This document shows positions 44,679 to 56,000 of a stretch of DNA of 64,000 nucleotides, piece by piece. The DNA is from [Empedobacter] haloabium (GTDB taxonomy: Bacteria > Pseudomonadota > Gammaproteobacteria > Burkholderiales > Burkholderiaceae_D). Position numbers and translations under genes: made by a program. The notes under the pieces are model-generated. The model was not told where the DNA came from and did no database searches. It saw nothing but the letters and a program-made list of their open reading frames with translations. Where the stretch lies: assembly GCA_008011715.2 (NCBI GenBank), contig CP136508.1, positions 4,464,001 through 4,528,000 on the forward strand, given 5' to 3'. Position 1 is the stretch's first letter; the number at the start of each line of letters is the position of its first letter.

Positions 44679-45335
44679 CTATTTATTTTCCAGTGGGAAA
44701 ATCGCTTCTTCCACCGCCAGGTACAGCCTGTCCTCCGCCGCCGGCTCGATCTCATGGCCGCCCGTGAAGGAACCGAACGACGGCAGGATGGCACGGCGCG
44801 GGCCGACCAGGAAACAAGGCAGGCGCATGGACTCGCGCCCGGCCCGCAGCCGGTAGACGGGATGGACGTGCCCGGCCAACACGTAGCCGTCGCAGGCGAG
44901 GTCGGGGTGGTGGCAGAACGCGAACGGCCCCAGCACGTAAGGCTCGTCCACCAGCGCCAGTCCCAGCTGCGCGGCCGGATCGCCCGCATGCTTGTCGTGG
45001 TTGCCGCGCACCAGTGTCAGCACCAGGTCGGGATGGCGCGCGCGCCAGGCCAGCATCGCCTGCACGGTAGCGGACGCATGCGCCGCTTTCGCATGCAGGA
45101 AGTCGCCCAGGAACAGCACGTGGCGCACGTCGTGCGCCGCCAGCAGCGCATCGAGCGCCTCTAGGTTTTCGGTGGTCGTCCCGCGCGGGACGGGAATACC
45201 CAACGCACGGAACGACGCCGCCTTGCCGAAGTGGATGTCGGCGATCACCAGCATCCGTTCGCGCGGCCAGTACAGGGCTTTCTGCGCCAGCAGCAACACC
45301 GCTTCGCCCGCCAGCTCGGTGGACGCCGCGTTCAT
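44679..45335 (-). CDS. pdeM: Ligase-associated DNA damage response phosphoesterase/endonuclease PdeM
   Basis: This 218-residue calcineurin-like metallophosphoesterase shows the metal-binding motifs in order: [35 protein letters not shown] and LAGHVHPVY. It is the fourth gene of the cassette exonuclease-ligase-helicase-phosphoesterase. The ATG at 45335 overlaps the helicase stop by 4 bases, so the longer open frame (which enters the helicase gene) is rejected. It is probably a DNA-processing nuclease in a repair pathway. Confidence 0.93.
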   Translation of the reverse strand: MNAASTELAGEAVLLLAQKALYWPRERMLVIADIHFGKAASFRALGIPVPRGTTTENLEALDALLAAHDVRHVLFLGDFLHAKAAHASATVQAMLAWRARHPDLVLTLVRGNHDKHAGDPAAQLGLALVDEPYVLGPFAFCHHPDLACDGYVLAGHVHPVYRLRAGRESMRLPCFLVGPRRAILPSFGSFTGGHEIEPAAEDRLYLAVEEAIFPLENK

Positions 45336-47809
45336 GGTCCGGCCGCCTTCTCGAGTTCGCGCAGCACGCGCGCCACGCGGTCGGACAGCTTCTCCGTCGA
45401 CAGCTTCTCGCGGAAGCGCTCGACCATCAGCGCGAAGCCGAACGGCGTGGCTCTTTTTGTCTCGTGGTAGCTGACGGCGCGCCCCTGCAGCTCCTCCAGC
45501 GTGGCGCGCAACCGGTTCAGTTCCAGTTCCTGCTCCAGCACTTCGCGCTGGGCCTGCGTCAGCAACAGGTTGCCGGCGTCGTGCTTGCGGAACACCTCGA
45601 AGAACAGCGACGACGAGGCCTGGATCTGCCGGTTGCTTTTCGGCTGGCCCGGATAGCCCTGGAACACCAGGCCGGCGATGCGGGCGATCTCGCGGAAGCG
45701 CCGCTGCGACATTTCGGTCGCGTTCAGGCTCGCCATCACGTCCTCCAGCAGGTGCCCGGTGCCGAACAGGCCGACGTCGCGGCCGTGCGCCGGCGCGAAC
45801 ACGGTGGCCCAATCGACGTTGTCCGGCGCCAGCAGCTCGAAGCCGTAGTCGTTGACGGCGATGGAAAAGGTGATCGGCTGCATACGGCCGATGCGGTAGG
45901 CGAACAGCGAGGCCAGGCCGATGTGCACTGCCCGCCCGGCGAACGGATACACGAACAGGTGATGGCCCTCGCGGCTGTGCAGGCTTTCGATGACGGTGCG
46001 CGCCGGCGTCGGCAATGCCGACCAGCGCGCCTGGATCTCCAGCAGTGGCGCGATCGCCAGCATCTCGGGCCCGCTGTAGACGCCTTCGGTGACGCGCTGC
46101 ATCTGCGCCAGCGCCGCATGCGCCAGCTCGGACGACAGCGGCATCTTGCCGCCCTGCCAGCGCGGTACCGCGCCCTTGGCACCCGTGGCACGCTTCACGT
46201 AAGCCGTCATCTCGTGCACGCGGATGAATTCCAGGATGCGGCCACCGAACAGGAAGTTGTCGCCCTTGTTCAGGCGCGCGATGAAGCCCTCCTCCACCGT
46301 GCCGATGCGCCCGCCGCTCTGGTACTTCACCTGGATCATCGCCTCGGACACGATGGTGCCGATGCCCATGCGGTGGCGCCGGCCCAGCGCCACGTCCGGC
46401 ACACGGTAGACGCCTTCCTCGTCCGGCAGCACGCGGCGGTATTCCGGGTAGACGGTGAGGCTCTGGCCGCCGCGCGCGACGAAGTCCAGCGCCCACTGCC
46501 ACTCCTCCTCCGTCAGGTGGCGGTACGACCAGGCGCCACGCACCTCGTCGAACAACGCCTCGGAGCGGAAGCCGCCGCCCAGCGCGATCGTGACGAGGTG
46601 CTGCACCAGCACGTCCAGCGGCTTTTCGGGCACGTGGCGCGCCTCGATGTCGCGGTCCTTGACGGCCTGGATCGCGCCAGCCGCTTCCAGCAGTTCCAGG
46701 CTGTGTGTGGGCACCAGGGTGACGCGCGAGACGCGGCCCGGCGCATGGCCGGAGCGCCCGGCCCGCTGCAGCAGACGGGCGATGCCTTTGGCGCTGCCGA
46801 TCTGCAGCACGCGCTCGACCGGCAGGAAGTCCACGCCCAGGTCCAGGCTGGAGGTGCAGACCACCGCTTTCAGCTCGCCCTTCTTCAGGCCCAGCTCGAC
46901 CCAGTCGCGCACTTCCTTGTCCAGCGAGCCGTGGTGCAGCGCGATGATGCCGGCCCAGTCGGGCCGCGCCTCCAGCATGTTCTGGTACCACAGTTCCGCC
47001 TGCGAGCGGGTATTGCAGAACACCAGCGTGGTGGCGTGCCGCTCGATCTCGCCGATCACGGCGGGCAGCATCTGGATGCCCAGGTGACCGGCCCACGGAA
47101 AGCGCGAGGGATTCGCCGGGATCAGGGTGTCGACCAGGATGTCCTTGCGGATGCTGCCTTCCACCGTGGCGCCGGCCATGCCCGGTCCCAGCAGCACCTC
47201 CTTGGCGCGCGGCAGATTGCCCAAGGTGGCGGAGAGGCCCCACACGACCAGTTCGCCGCCCGCCTGGTGCGCCCAGCGCCGCAGCCGGGCCAGCGCCAGT
47301 TGCGTCTGCACGCCGCGCTTGTTGCCCATCAGCTCGTGCCATTCGTCGATGATGACCATGTCCAGCAGCGCGAACTGGGTGGCGGCATCGGCCTTGGACA
47401 GCATCAAGGTCAGGCTTTCCGGCGTCGTGATCAGGGTGTCCGGCAGATGCTTGGCCTGGCGTGCGCGGGCGGCGGACGAGGTGTCGCCGGTGCGCGCATC
47501 GACCGTCCAGCCGGGCATCAGCTCGGCCGCTGATTCGCTCAGCGCGCGCAGGGTATCGGCCGCCAGCGCGCGCATCGGCGTGATCCACAGCACGCGCAGG
47601 CCGCGCTTCCTGGATGGCTTGGCGCACATGGCCCGCTGCAGCGCGGCGAACCAGACCGCGAACGTCTTGCCGGAGCCAGTCGTGGCATGCAGCAGGCCCG
47701 ATTCGCCCGCCAGCGCGGCCTGCCAGACGGCGCGCTGGAACGGGAAGACCTGCCAGCCGCGCTTGGCATAAAAGGTGCCGACCTGGCGGGCCGCGTCGCG
47801 CCGGTTCAT
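45332..47809 (-). CDS. Ligase-associated DNA damage response DEXH-box helicase (Lhr-like)
   Basis: The 825-residue superfamily 2 helicase has Walker A TTGSGKT (residues 43-49) and Walker B DEWH (residues 155-158, rather than DEAH). [13 protein letters not shown] is motif [41 protein letters not shown] contains motifs V-VI. The C-terminal half is the Lhr-core type domain. It is the third gene of the four-gene repair cassette and starts 10 bp after the ligase stop. Confidence 0.94.
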   Translation of the reverse strand: MNRRDAARQVGTFYAKRGWQVFPFQRAVWQAALAGESGLLHATTGSGKTFAVWFAALQRAMCAKPSRKRGLRVLWITPMRALAADTLRALSESAAELMPGWTVDARTGDTSSAARARQAKHLPDTLITTPESLTLMLSKADAATQFALLDMVIIDEWHELMGNKRGVQTQLALARLRRWAHQAGGELVVWGLSATLGNLPRAKEVLLGPGMAGATVEGSIRKDILVDTLIPANPSRFPWAGHLGIQMLPAVIGEIERHATTLVFCNTRSQAELWYQNMLEARPDWAGIIALHHGSLDKEVRDWVELGLKKGELKAVVCTSSLDLGVDFLPVERVLQIGSAKGIARLLQRAGRSGHAPGRVSRVTLVPTHSLELLEAAGAIQAVKDRDIEARHVPEKPLDVLVQHLVTIALGGGFRSEALFDEVRGAWSYRHLTEEEWQWALDFVARGGQSLTVYPEYRRVLPDEEGVYRVPDVALGRRHRMGIGTIVSEAMIQVKYQSGGRIGTVEEGFIARLNKGDNFLFGGRILEFIRVHEMTAYVKRATGAKGAVPRWQGGKMPLSSELAHAALAQMQRVTEGVYSGPEMLAIAPLLEIQARWSALPTPARTVIESLHSREGHHLFVYPFAGRAVHIGLASLFAYRIGRMQPITFSIAVNDYGFELLAPDNVDWATVFAPAHGRDVGLFGTGHLLEDVMASLNATEMSQRRFREIARIAGLVFQGYPGQPKSNRQIQASSSLFFEVFRKHDAGNLLLTQAQREVLEQELELNRLRATLEELQGRAVSYHETKRATPFGFALMVERFREKLSTEKLSDRVARVLRELEKAAGP

Positions 47810-47819
47810 GCGCGCCTGC

Positions 47820-49472
47820 TCATGCGCCGATGCTGGCCTGGGCCAGCAGGCCTTTCAGGGTATCGAGCGTGTCGGCCTCCTCCACGCTCTTGTCGTCGCG
47901 CCGGCGCAGGATGCGCGGGAAGCGCACCGCGATGCCGGATTTGTGGCGGGGCGACGCGGCGATGCCTTCGAACCCGATCTCGAACACCATCGTCGGCCGC
48001 ACGCTGCGCACCGGGCCGAACTTCTCGATCGTGGTGCGGCGGATCGCATTGTCCACCTGCGCGATCTCGGCATCCGTCAGGCCCGAGTAGGCCTTGGCGA
48101 ACGGCACCAGCTGGCGGCCGCCATTGCCGTCGCCGTCCCACACGGCGAACGTGTAGTCGGTGTACAGCGAGGCGCGCCGGCCATGCCCGGCCTGGGCGTA
48201 GATCAGCACCGCATCCACGCTGTAGGGATCGATCTTCCACTTCCACCACGTGCCCACGTCCTTGGTGCGACCCACGCCGTATTGCGCGCTGGCGGCCTTG
48301 ATCATCATGCCCTCGACGCCGCGCGCGCGCGACTCGTCGCGGATGCGCGCCAGGTCGTCCCAGCTGGTCGCATGGACAAGCGGCGAGATGCGCAGGCGCG
48401 GGTTGTCCACGCGCGCCACCAGTTGTTCCAGCAGCGTGCGCCGTTCGCATTGCGGCAGCTGGCGCAGGTCCACGCCATCCAGTTCCAGCAAGTCGTACGC
48501 CACCAGCGCGGCCGGCAGCTCGGCCAGCAGCTTGGCCGACAAGGTCTTGCGGCCGATGCGCTTCTGCAGGTCGGCGAACGGCGACGGATTGCCGCTGTCC
48601 TTGTCGCCGGTCTGCCAGACCAGGATCTCGCCATCGACCACGGTGCCATCGGGCAGCCGGATCGCCGCCAGCTCCGGAAAGCGCTCCGTGATCAGGTCCT
48701 CGCCGCGCGACCACAGCCAGTTGTCGCCGGCGCGCGCGACCAGCTGCGCGCGCATGCCGTCGTATTTCCACTCGACCTGCCAGTCCTTCAGCTCGCCCAG
48801 CGTCTGCGGCGCCGCCTGCAATTGATGCGCCAGGAAGAAGGGGTAAGGCTGGCCGCCGCGCATCGCGTGTTCCTGGTCCGATTGCGCCGCGATCAGTTGC
48901 AGGAAGCCTTGCGCGGTGGGCCGCACGCTGCCGTCCGTCCAGCCCATCAGGCGCTGCGCGATCAGCTTCGAGTCGACCGCCGCGATGGCGGACAACGCGC
49001 GCGTGACGAGGAGCTTCGAGACGCCGACGCGGAAACCGCCGCCGATCAGCTTCATCAAGAGGAAGCGTTCGCGCGTCTCCAGTTCATCCCAGTAGTCGAA
49101 CAGCGCCTGGCGTATCGTCTCCGGCGCCGCGCCACGCAGGGGCGCGATGCGCTGCTCGATCCATACCGCCAGCCCGACGTCGCTGCGCGTCTTCGGCTCC
49201 GGCAGGATGTGGGCGATGGTTTCGGCCAGGTCGCCCACGGCGTCGTAGCATTCGTCGAACAGCCAGTCGTCCAGGCCCGCGTATTCGGTGGCGTACTGGC
49301 GCAGCAGTTTGACGGGCACGGCCTGGCGCGGCTTGCCGCCGGCCAGGAAGTAGACGGCCCATGCGGCGTTCTCCGGCGCGGCGCTGGAAAAGTAAGCCTT
49401 CAGGGCTTCCAGCTTGCGGTTGGTGGCGGTGGTCTCGTCCAGCTCCGCGTACAGGCGGGCGAATTCACGCAT
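47820..49472 (-). CDS. ATP-dependent DNA ligase (ligase-associated DNA damage response)
   Basis: The 550-residue ATP-dependent ligase has an N-terminal helical DNA-binding domain (about residues 1-205). The nucleotidyltransferase domain has active-site Lys236 in [11 protein letters not shown], motif [12 protein letters not shown] and motif V EGMMIKA. The C-terminal OB domain has motif VI near the end. The ATG at 49472 ([13 protein letters not shown]) overlaps the exonuclease stop region by 8 bases; another ATG lies two codons earlier. Bacterial ligases of this type work in repair, not replication. Confidence 0.94.
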   Translation of the reverse strand: MREFARLYAELDETTATNRKLEALKAYFSSAAPENAAWAVYFLAGGKPRQAVPVKLLRQYATEYAGLDDWLFDECYDAVGDLAETIAHILPEPKTRSDVGLAVWIEQRIAPLRGAAPETIRQALFDYWDELETRERFLLMKLIGGGFRVGVSKLLVTRALSAIAAVDSKLIAQRLMGWTDGSVRPTAQGFLQLIAAQSDQEHAMRGGQPYPFFLAHQLQAAPQTLGELKDWQVEWKYDGMRAQLVARAGDNWLWSRGEDLITERFPELAAIRLPDGTVVDGEILVWQTGDKDSGNPSPFADLQKRIGRKTLSAKLLAELPAALVAYDLLELDGVDLRQLPQCERRTLLEQLVARVDNPRLRISPLVHATSWDDLARIRDESRARGVEGMMIKAASAQYGVGRTKDVGTWWKWKIDPYSVDAVLIYAQAGHGRRASLYTDYTFAVWDGDGNGGRQLVPFAKAYSGLTDAEIAQVDNAIRRTTIEKFGPVRSVRPTMVFEIGFEGIAASPRHKSGIAVRFPRILRRRDDKSVEEADTLDTLKGLLAQASIGA

Positions 49473-50619
49473 CGGCATCCTCCCCGCCTGCCTCGTCCAC
49501 CTGGCGACGCGCTTCGGCCGTGCCGGCGGCGCGCGCCGCGTCGGCCTTTTCGCCAACTGCCCAGCGCTGCGCGACGGGGTCCGGCTCGGCTGCCACCACG
49601 CCTTCCGCCGCCGCGCCGGCCGCCGCCGCATTTTCCGCTTCGTCGTCGCCGTATTCGGTGTCGAAGCCCTTGGCATCCAGGCCGTTCTGGCACAGCCAGC
49701 GCACCATCGTGGGAATCGAACCGTGCGTGACGACGACCCGTTCCGCCTCGGTGGCCTTGATGGCGCTCATCAGGCCAGGCCAGTCGGCGTGGTCGGACAG
49801 CACGAAGCCGCGATCGACGCCACGCCGGCGCCGGGCGCCGCGCAACAGCATCCAGCCGCTGGCAAAGGCGTCGCTGAAGTCGCCGAAGCGCTTGACCCAC
49901 GGCGAGCCGCCGGCCGACGGCGGCGCGATGATGATGGAACGCTTGATGTCGGCCTTGTCCACGTCGCTGACCATCTTCGTTTCCGGCAGCGGCACGCCGG
50001 CGGCGCGGTAGACGCGGTTCAGCGGCTCTACGGAGCCGTGGCAGATGATCGGGCCGATCGAGGCATCGAGGCCGGACAGGATGCGCTGCGCCTTGCCGAA
50101 CGAGTAGCACAGCATCAGGCTGGCGCGTCCCTCGGCGGCGTTCTTGCGCCACCATGCGTTGATGTCGTCGAAGGTCTGCTGCTGCGGCTCCCAGCGGTAG
50201 ATCGGCAGGCCGAAGGTCGACTCCGTGATGAAGGTATGGCAGCGCACCGGCTCGAACGGGGTGCAGGTGGCGTCCCCCTCGACCTTGTAGTCGCCCGAGG
50301 CGACCCAGATTTCGCCGCCGCATTCGAGCCGTACCTGGGCCGAACCGAGCACGTGGCCGGCGGGATGCAGCGAGATCCGCACGCCGTTGTGTTCGATGGT
50401 TTCACCGTAGTCGAGACCCTGCACGGTGATCTCGCCCAGGCGCGAGCGCAGGATGCCGACGCCGGGGTTGGCGGCCAGGTAGTGGCCGTGGCCGACGCGC
50501 GCATGGTCGCCGTGGCCATGCGTGATGACGGCGCGCTCGACGGGCCGCCACGGATCGATGTAGAACTGGCCCGGCACACAGTACAGGCCTTCCTTGCGTA
50601 CCACCACCATATCGGACAT
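49465..50619 (-). CDS. Ligase-associated DNA damage response exonuclease (metallo-beta-lactamase/beta-CASP fold)
   Basis: The 384-residue nuclease has the MBL metal motif ITHGHGDHARVGHG near residue 35, then HPAGHVLGSAQVRLE, VASGDYKVEGD, ESTFGLPIYRW and LSDHADWPGLM, as in SNM1-like exonucleases. The core ends at about residue 335. The remaining 50 or so residues are Ala/Glu-rich ([20 protein letters not shown]...), longer than the usual form. It is the first gene of the cassette. Confidence 0.92.
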   Translation of the reverse strand: MSDMVVVRKEGLYCVPGQFYIDPWRPVERAVITHGHGDHARVGHGHYLAANPGVGILRSRLGEITVQGLDYGETIEHNGVRISLHPAGHVLGSAQVRLECGGEIWVASGDYKVEGDATCTPFEPVRCHTFITESTFGLPIYRWEPQQQTFDDINAWWRKNAAEGRASLMLCYSFGKAQRILSGLDASIGPIICHGSVEPLNRVYRAAGVPLPETKMVSDVDKADIKRSIIIAPPSAGGSPWVKRFGDFSDAFASGWMLLRGARRRRGVDRGFVLSDHADWPGLMSAIKATEAERVVVTHGSIPTMVRWLCQNGLDAKGFDTEYGDDEAENAAAAGAAAEGVVAAEPDPVAQRWAVGEKADAARAAGTAEARRQVDEAGGEDADA

Positions 50620-50728
50620 ATGCTTTCCCTCTTCCGGCTTTTGGTCATTCTAGCTAGTGAGGGATTGCTTGTATGTCCGTTGGCGTACAGTGCGCGGGTC
50701 AGCCGCAGGCTGTTCCCGCAAGACCCAT

Positions 50729-50781
50729 GGTGACAGGCACCTATCTGGAGGTCGGAGACCTCCAGATAGGTGCCTGTCACC
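50729..50781. repeat. 53-bp palindrome, copy 4 (GGTGACAGGCACC ends)
   Basis: Outer 13 bp GGTGACAGGCACC / GGTGCCTGTCACC; inner arms TATCTGGAGGTC and GACCTCCAGATA with a 3-base centre. Flanks AGACCCAT and CGGCGGGTTT. It lies between recQ (stop at 50797) and the exonuclease start. Confidence 0.9.
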
Positions 50782-50796
50782 GGCGGGTTTGGCGGA

Positions 50797-52500
50797 TCAC
50801 ACCGGCTGCACGAATTCGGCCATGAACGTCTTCGTCGTATTCTCGGGGAACTCGATGGTGATCTGGTCGCCCGCGACGGAAAGCACGGTGCCGATGTCGA
50901 ACTTCGGCACTTTCACCTGGCTGCCGACCGCGATCACGGGGCCCGGCGGCACCGAGGGCTCCGGCGGCGGCTCGAACAGCACCGCCTCGCCCTCCTCCAC
51001 CTGCACCGACGGCGGCGACACGCAGTTGTCGCAGCAGCCGCAGTGTTCCAGCCCGGCCGAGGCGTCGTTGAAATAGTCCAGCATCAGCTTCCAGCGGCAG
51101 TAGCCGCTCTGCGCATAGCCGACCATCTGCTCCAGCGCCTCGCGATCGCGCTCCTGCTTGTGCTGGTAGATCGCCGAGAGCTGGTCGAAGATCACCGCGT
51201 TGGGGTCCTTGTTGGTCAGCAGGTAATCGAGCTTGCGGTTCTGGCGCAGCAGCTTGCCGTCCTTGAGCAGCTTCAGGCAGACTTTCAGCTTGCTGTCCGC
51301 CATGTCCGGCAGCGCGTCGGCGATCACGCCCGGCTGGCACGGTACCAGCGGCACCACCGCGTCGTAGACCGTGCGCAGCTCGTGCGCCGACGGGTAGTGC
51401 TTGACGAGGAAGAACTGCTGCAGGCGCTTGTCGTCCTGGAAGTACAGCAGCGTGCATTCGGCATTTTCGCCATCGCGCCCGGCGCGGCCGGACTCCTGGT
51501 AGTAGGCCTCCAGGTTGGCCGGCACCTGCAGGTGGATGACGAAGCGGGTGTCGCTCTTGTCGATGCCCATGCCGAAGGCATTGGTGGCCACCATCACGCG
51601 GCGCTCGCCGTTCATGAACAGGTCCTGGTTTTCCTTGCGCTCGCGCGCCGGCAGGCGGCCGTGGTACAGCGCGACGCTTTCGCCGGCTTCCTGCAAGGCG
51701 CGATGCATCTCCTCCGCCGCCTTGACGGTGGCGGCGTAGATGATGCCCACGCCCGCCGTTTCGCGCACCAGGCGCAACGCCTCGGCCGTCTTTTCGGCAG
51801 GATTGGTGATCTGGATGACGCGGTAATGCAGGTTGGGCCGGTAGATGCCCGTGTTCACCACGTGCATGCGCGTGCCCAGCTGGCGGCCGATGTCGTCGAT
51901 CACATCCGGCGTGGCCGTCGCCGTCAATGCCAGCACGGGCGGATTGTCCAGCGCGCGCCGGGCCGCGCCGATCTCCAGGTAAGCCGGGCGGAAATCGTGG
52001 CCCCACTGCGAGATGCAGTGGGCCTCGTCGACGACCAGCAGGGCAATCTCGGTTTCCTTCAGCACGTCCAGGAACTCCGGCGTGACCAGGCGCTCCGGGG
52101 TGCAGAACACGATGTTGCTGAGGTTGTTGCGGATGCTGTCCAGCGCTTCCAGTTCCTCCTCGCGCGACAGGCTGCTGTTCAACTGCGCCGCGCCGATGCC
52201 GATTTCCTCCAGCTTTTCCAACTGGTCCTTCATCAGCGAGATCAGGGGCGAGACAACGACTGTCGTGCCCTTGAAGATCGAGGCGGGAATCTGGTAACAG
52301 AGCGACTTGCCGCTGCCGGTGGGCATGATGGCCAGGGTATCGCGCCCTTCCAGCACGCTGTCGATGACGCGGCGCTGGCCGTCGCGCAACTGGTCCACGC
52401 CGAACACGTTGTGCAGCAGGTTGCGGATCAGGCGCGCGCGCGCGGTGCCGATGCGCACGGCGGCGCGTTTCTCGGCTGCGGAGAGATTTCGGGTTACCAT
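50797..52500 (-). CDS. recQ: ATP-dependent DNA helicase RecQ
   Basis: The 567-residue helicase has Walker A MPTGSGKSLCYQIP, DEAH box VVDEAHCISQWGHDFRPAY (including the aromatic-rich loop), motif VI YYQESGRAGRDG and a zinc-binding region (YCRWKLMLDYFNDASA...HCGCCDNC). The usual C-terminal HRDC domain is missing. Instead there is a Pro-rich linker and a short beta domain (about residues 525-567: GSQVKVPKFDIGTVLSVAGDQITIEFPENTTKTFM). It follows the damage-response cassette on the same strand, beyond a palindrome. Confidence 0.95.
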   Translation of the reverse strand: MVTRNLSAAEKRAAVRIGTARARLIRNLLHNVFGVDQLRDGQRRVIDSVLEGRDTLAIMPTGSGKSLCYQIPASIFKGTTVVVSPLISLMKDQLEKLEEIGIGAAQLNSSLSREEELEALDSIRNNLSNIVFCTPERLVTPEFLDVLKETEIALLVVDEAHCISQWGHDFRPAYLEIGAARRALDNPPVLALTATATPDVIDDIGRQLGTRMHVVNTGIYRPNLHYRVIQITNPAEKTAEALRLVRETAGVGIIYAATVKAAEEMHRALQEAGESVALYHGRLPARERKENQDLFMNGERRVMVATNAFGMGIDKSDTRFVIHLQVPANLEAYYQESGRAGRDGENAECTLLYFQDDKRLQQFFLVKHYPSAHELRTVYDAVVPLVPCQPGVIADALPDMADSKLKVCLKLLKDGKLLRQNRKLDYLLTNKDPNAVIFDQLSAIYQHKQERDREALEQMVGYAQSGYCRWKLMLDYFNDASAGLEHCGCCDNCVSPPSVQVEEGEAVLFEPPPEPSVPPGPVIAVGSQVKVPKFDIGTVLSVAGDQITIEFPENTTKTFMAEFVQPV

Positions 52501-52535
52501 GATTTATCCGGTGACTATCGTAGCAACCAATGTAG

Positions 52536-52629
52536 GCGCCACGGGGCCGGTAATCCATAGGACGCAGCCTACAAAGTGCGTAGGAGAGTAGCGAGAGCTG
52601 AACCCGGTATCGGCGCAGCCCCGTGGCGC
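52536..52629. repeat. Interval with 12-bp perfect inverted ends
   Basis: GCGCCACGGGGC (52536-52547) and GCCCCGTGGCGC (52618-52629) are perfect inverted copies 70 bp apart. In between, GACGCAGCCTACA and nearby GCGTAGG suggest a second, different REP-type repeat. It fills the spacer between MAPEG and recQ. Confidence 0.65.
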
Positions 52630-52632
52630 GCT

Positions 52633-53031
52633 TCAGTAATGGCTCAGGAGCGCGTAAATCACCATGCCCAGGCCTGCCAGCGACACCAGCCAGACCAGCG
52701 ACCGCACCACCGGCACCCCCATTGCATACAACGGCACGTAGACGATGCGCGCGCCCAGGTACAGCCAGCAGCCCCACCACGTCAGCGTGCCCTCGGCGCC
52801 GGCGGCATGCGCCGCCAGCACGGCGGCGGCGAACAGCGGCAGCGTCTCGAACAGGTTCAGTTTCGCGCGTTCGAGGCGCGCCGTCACCTTGCCCGGCGGC
52901 GGCGCCGCGCCATCGCGCGCGCTGGCGTTGTACATGATGCCCGTCTCGCGCGTGCGCAGGGTCGAGTGCAGCAGGATCTGGACAATCGCCAGAACCAGGG
53001 TCCAGCCCAGCAGATACAGTTCCGTGCTCAT
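52633..53031 (-). CDS. MAPEG-family membrane protein
   Basis: The 132-residue protein has four predicted membrane helices and the MAPEG pattern: an N-terminal TELYLLGWTLVLAIVQILLHS, the signature-like region RLERAKLNLFETLPLFAAAVL, and GCWLYLGARIVYVPLYAMGVP. Bacterial MAPEG proteins resemble glutathione S-transferases of the membrane, but their substrates are mostly unknown. It is 12 bp after the sensor kinase gene on the same strand, so it may be in that operon. Confidence 0.9.
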   Translation of the reverse strand: MSTELYLLGWTLVLAIVQILLHSTLRTRETGIMYNASARDGAAPPPGKVTARLERAKLNLFETLPLFAAAVLAAHAAGAEGTLTWWGCWLYLGARIVYVPLYAMGVPVVRSLVWLVSLAGLGMVIYALLSHY

Positions 53032-53043
53032 GATGCCCTTTCG

Positions 53044-56000
53044 TCAGTGTGGATGATCGACCGGCGCTTGCGCGCGTGCCGCGTCCAGCGCGGCCTGCAG
53101 CTCCATCAGGTCATACGGCTTGCGCAGGCAGGCGGCCGGGAAGCCCAGGTGGTCGAGCGCTTCCTTGCCATAGCCGGTCGAGAAGATCACCCGCATCGGC
53201 TTGGCGGCCACCACCCGGCGCGCCAGTTCGATGCCGGACATGCCGGGCAGGCTGACATCCGTGAACAGGATGTCGAAGTCCTGCGTCTGCATCAGCTCCC
53301 AGGCCGCCTCGCCATCGGACACGCCGGACACCGTGTGCCCCAGCATGCCCACCAGTTCGCACACCATCTGTTGCGAATCGAGGTTGTCCTCGACCACCAG
53401 CACGCGCAGGGAGGCGTCGCGCTGGATGGCCGGTGCCGGCTCCAGCAGCTCGCTGGCGCCACCAGCCCGCGCTTCCAGCACGCTGCGCTGGCGCGCCTGC
53501 GCCAGCGTTTGCTGCGCGCGGTTGTTCAGCACGTGGCGCAGCTTGCGCGCCAGCTCCTCGCGCCGGTACGGTTTGCTGAGCAGCTCCAGGCCCTCATCCA
53601 GCCGGCCGCCGTGCACGATCGAATTCTGCGGATAGCCGGACGTGAACAGCACCGCCAGGTCCGGCCGCAGTTGCTGCGCGATGCGTGCCAGCTCGGGACT
53701 GCGCAAGGGACCAGGCATGACCACGTCCGTGAACAGCAGGTCCACCGGCTCGCCCGACTCGATGACGCGCAACGCCTGCTCGCCGTTCTCGGCCTGCAGC
53801 ACGCGGTAGCCCAGCGCCGCCAGCATGTCCAGCACCACGTGGCGCACGCCTTCGTCGTCCTCCACCACGAGGATCGTCTCGCTGCCACCCGTGACCGGCC
53901 CGCTGCGCGGCGCGATGTCGTCCGTTTCCGCCTGCATCGTGCGCGGCAGGTAGATCTTGACGCTGGTGCCCTGCCCCGGTTCGCTGTAGATCTTGATGTG
54001 GCCACGGCTCTGCTTGACGAAGCCATACGCCATCGACAGTCCCAGCCCGGTGCCCTCGCCCTCCGGCTTGGTCGTGAAGAACGGCTCGAAGGCGCGCTGC
54101 AGCACCTCGGGCGTCATGCCGCAGCCGGTGTCCGTCACCGACAGCATCACGTACTGGCCGGACGGCACGTCGACCAGGTTGTTGACGTAGTACTCGTCCA
54201 GCACCGCGTTACCCAGCTCGATGGTCAGGCGCCCCGCGCCCTGCATCGCGTCGCGCGCGTTGATCGCCAGGTTCAGGATCACGTTCTCGATCTGCCCCGG
54301 ATCGACCAGCGTGTTCCACAAGCCGCTGCCGACGACGACGACCAGTTCCACCGCCTCGCCCAATGCGCGGCGCAGCAGTTCGTCCATGTTCGACACCAGC
54401 CGGCCCAGGTCCGCCACCACCGGCTGCAGCGGCTGGCGCCGGGCGAACGCCAGCAGCTGCGACGACAGCTTGGCGCCACGCTCGACGGCGCCGATCGCCA
54501 TCTCCAGCCGGCGCCGCGCCACCTGGTCCGCCTGCACATGCTGCGCCAGCAGGTGCAGGTTGCCCGAGATGATCTGCAATACGTTGTTGAAGTCGTGCGC
54601 GACACCGCCCGTCAGCTGGCCCACCGCTTCCATTTTCTGGGCTTGGCGCAGCGCTTCCTCGGCCTTGTCCCGCTCGGCGATCTCGCGCGCCACGCGCTGC
54701 TCCAGCGTGTCGTTCAGGTCGCGCAGCGCCGCTTCGATGCGGCGCCGCTCCGTGATGTCGATCTTCACGGCGATCAGCGCGACGGGCTGCCCCGCCGCAT
54801 CGTCCAGCCGGCTCATGCTGCTCGAGATCCAGACCCACTCGCCGTCGGGGCGGAAGTAACGCTTCTCCAGCGTGAACGGTGCGCCCGTCGCCACTAGGTG
54901 CGCCACCAGTGCGGTGTTGCCGGCCTTGTCGTCCGGGTGGATCAGGTCGTCCATGTGCAGGCCCAGGATCTGCTCCTCGCCGCGGCCCAGCATGCGGCAC
55001 AGCGCCCCGTTGACGCGCTGGAAGCGCCCGTCCAGGCTCAGTTCCGTCAGGCCGACGGAAGCCTGGCCGAAGATCGCCGCGAGCCGGTCCTGGCTGGTGC
55101 GCAGCTCCTGCTCGATCTGCCGCCGCTGCGTAATGTCGAATGCCACGCCCACGTAGCGCCGCTGCGCCTCCGTCGCCCCCTCGATCACCTCGCCCTGGCG
55201 CGCCACCCAGCGCACTTCGCCGGTATCGGCACGGCGGATGCGGTACTCCGAGTAGGCCAGCGGATTGTCGCTGCCCAGCCGGTTCGGACCGACGCGGTCG
55301 CGGTCCTGCTCGTCGATCATCGCCACCAGCAAGTCTTGCGTCACCTCGACGTCCTCGGCCAGGCCCCACACGCGCCGGAACTGGCCCGACACCATCATCT
55401 TGCCCGTGGCGGGGAACCACTCGAAGCTGCCGATGCCGCCGGCCTGCTGCGCCATGCGCAGGCGCTCCTCCGTGATGATGCGATCGGTGACGTCGACGCC
55501 GTCCACGAACACGCCGGTCACGCTGCCGTCCGGGGCGCGCAGCGGCTGGTAGACGAAGTCCAGGTAGCGCGGTTCCAGCGTGCCGCCCGGCTGCTTCAAC
55601 AGCTCCACTTTCTGCTGCCGGCCGACATAGGGCTGGCCGCTGGCATAGACGCGGTTGAGCAGGTCGATGAAGCCCTGCGAACGCACCTCCGGCAGCGCCT
55701 CGGCCAGGCGCTTGCCGATGATGTCGCGCCCGCCCACCAGCTGCTGGTAGGGCCGGTTGGCCAGCTCGAACACGTGCTCCGGCCCGCGCAGCACGGCCAT
55801 GAAGCTCGGGGCCTGCTCGAACAGCTCGCGCAGCAGCGTCGTCTCTTCGCGCAGCCGGCGGTTCTCCTGGTCCAGTTCGGCGCGGTCCTGCGCGGCCAGG
55901 CGTTCGCGCCGGACCCGCTCCGTCACTTCCACCACGGTGCACAGCACGCCGCCGACGGCGCCGCAGCTGTCGTAGACCGGCGTGTAGAACAGGTCGAACC

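Noticed and set aside
45464..47533. Long open frame on the + strand opposite the DEXH helicase
   Set aside because: The helicase motifs (TTGSGKT, DEWH) are on the other strand; the + product is low-complexity His/Arg/Gln.
44679..47627. PdeM frame extended 5' to 982 residues
   Set aside because: The extension is out of frame with, and overlaps, the true helicase gene; phosphoesterase homology begins at 45335.
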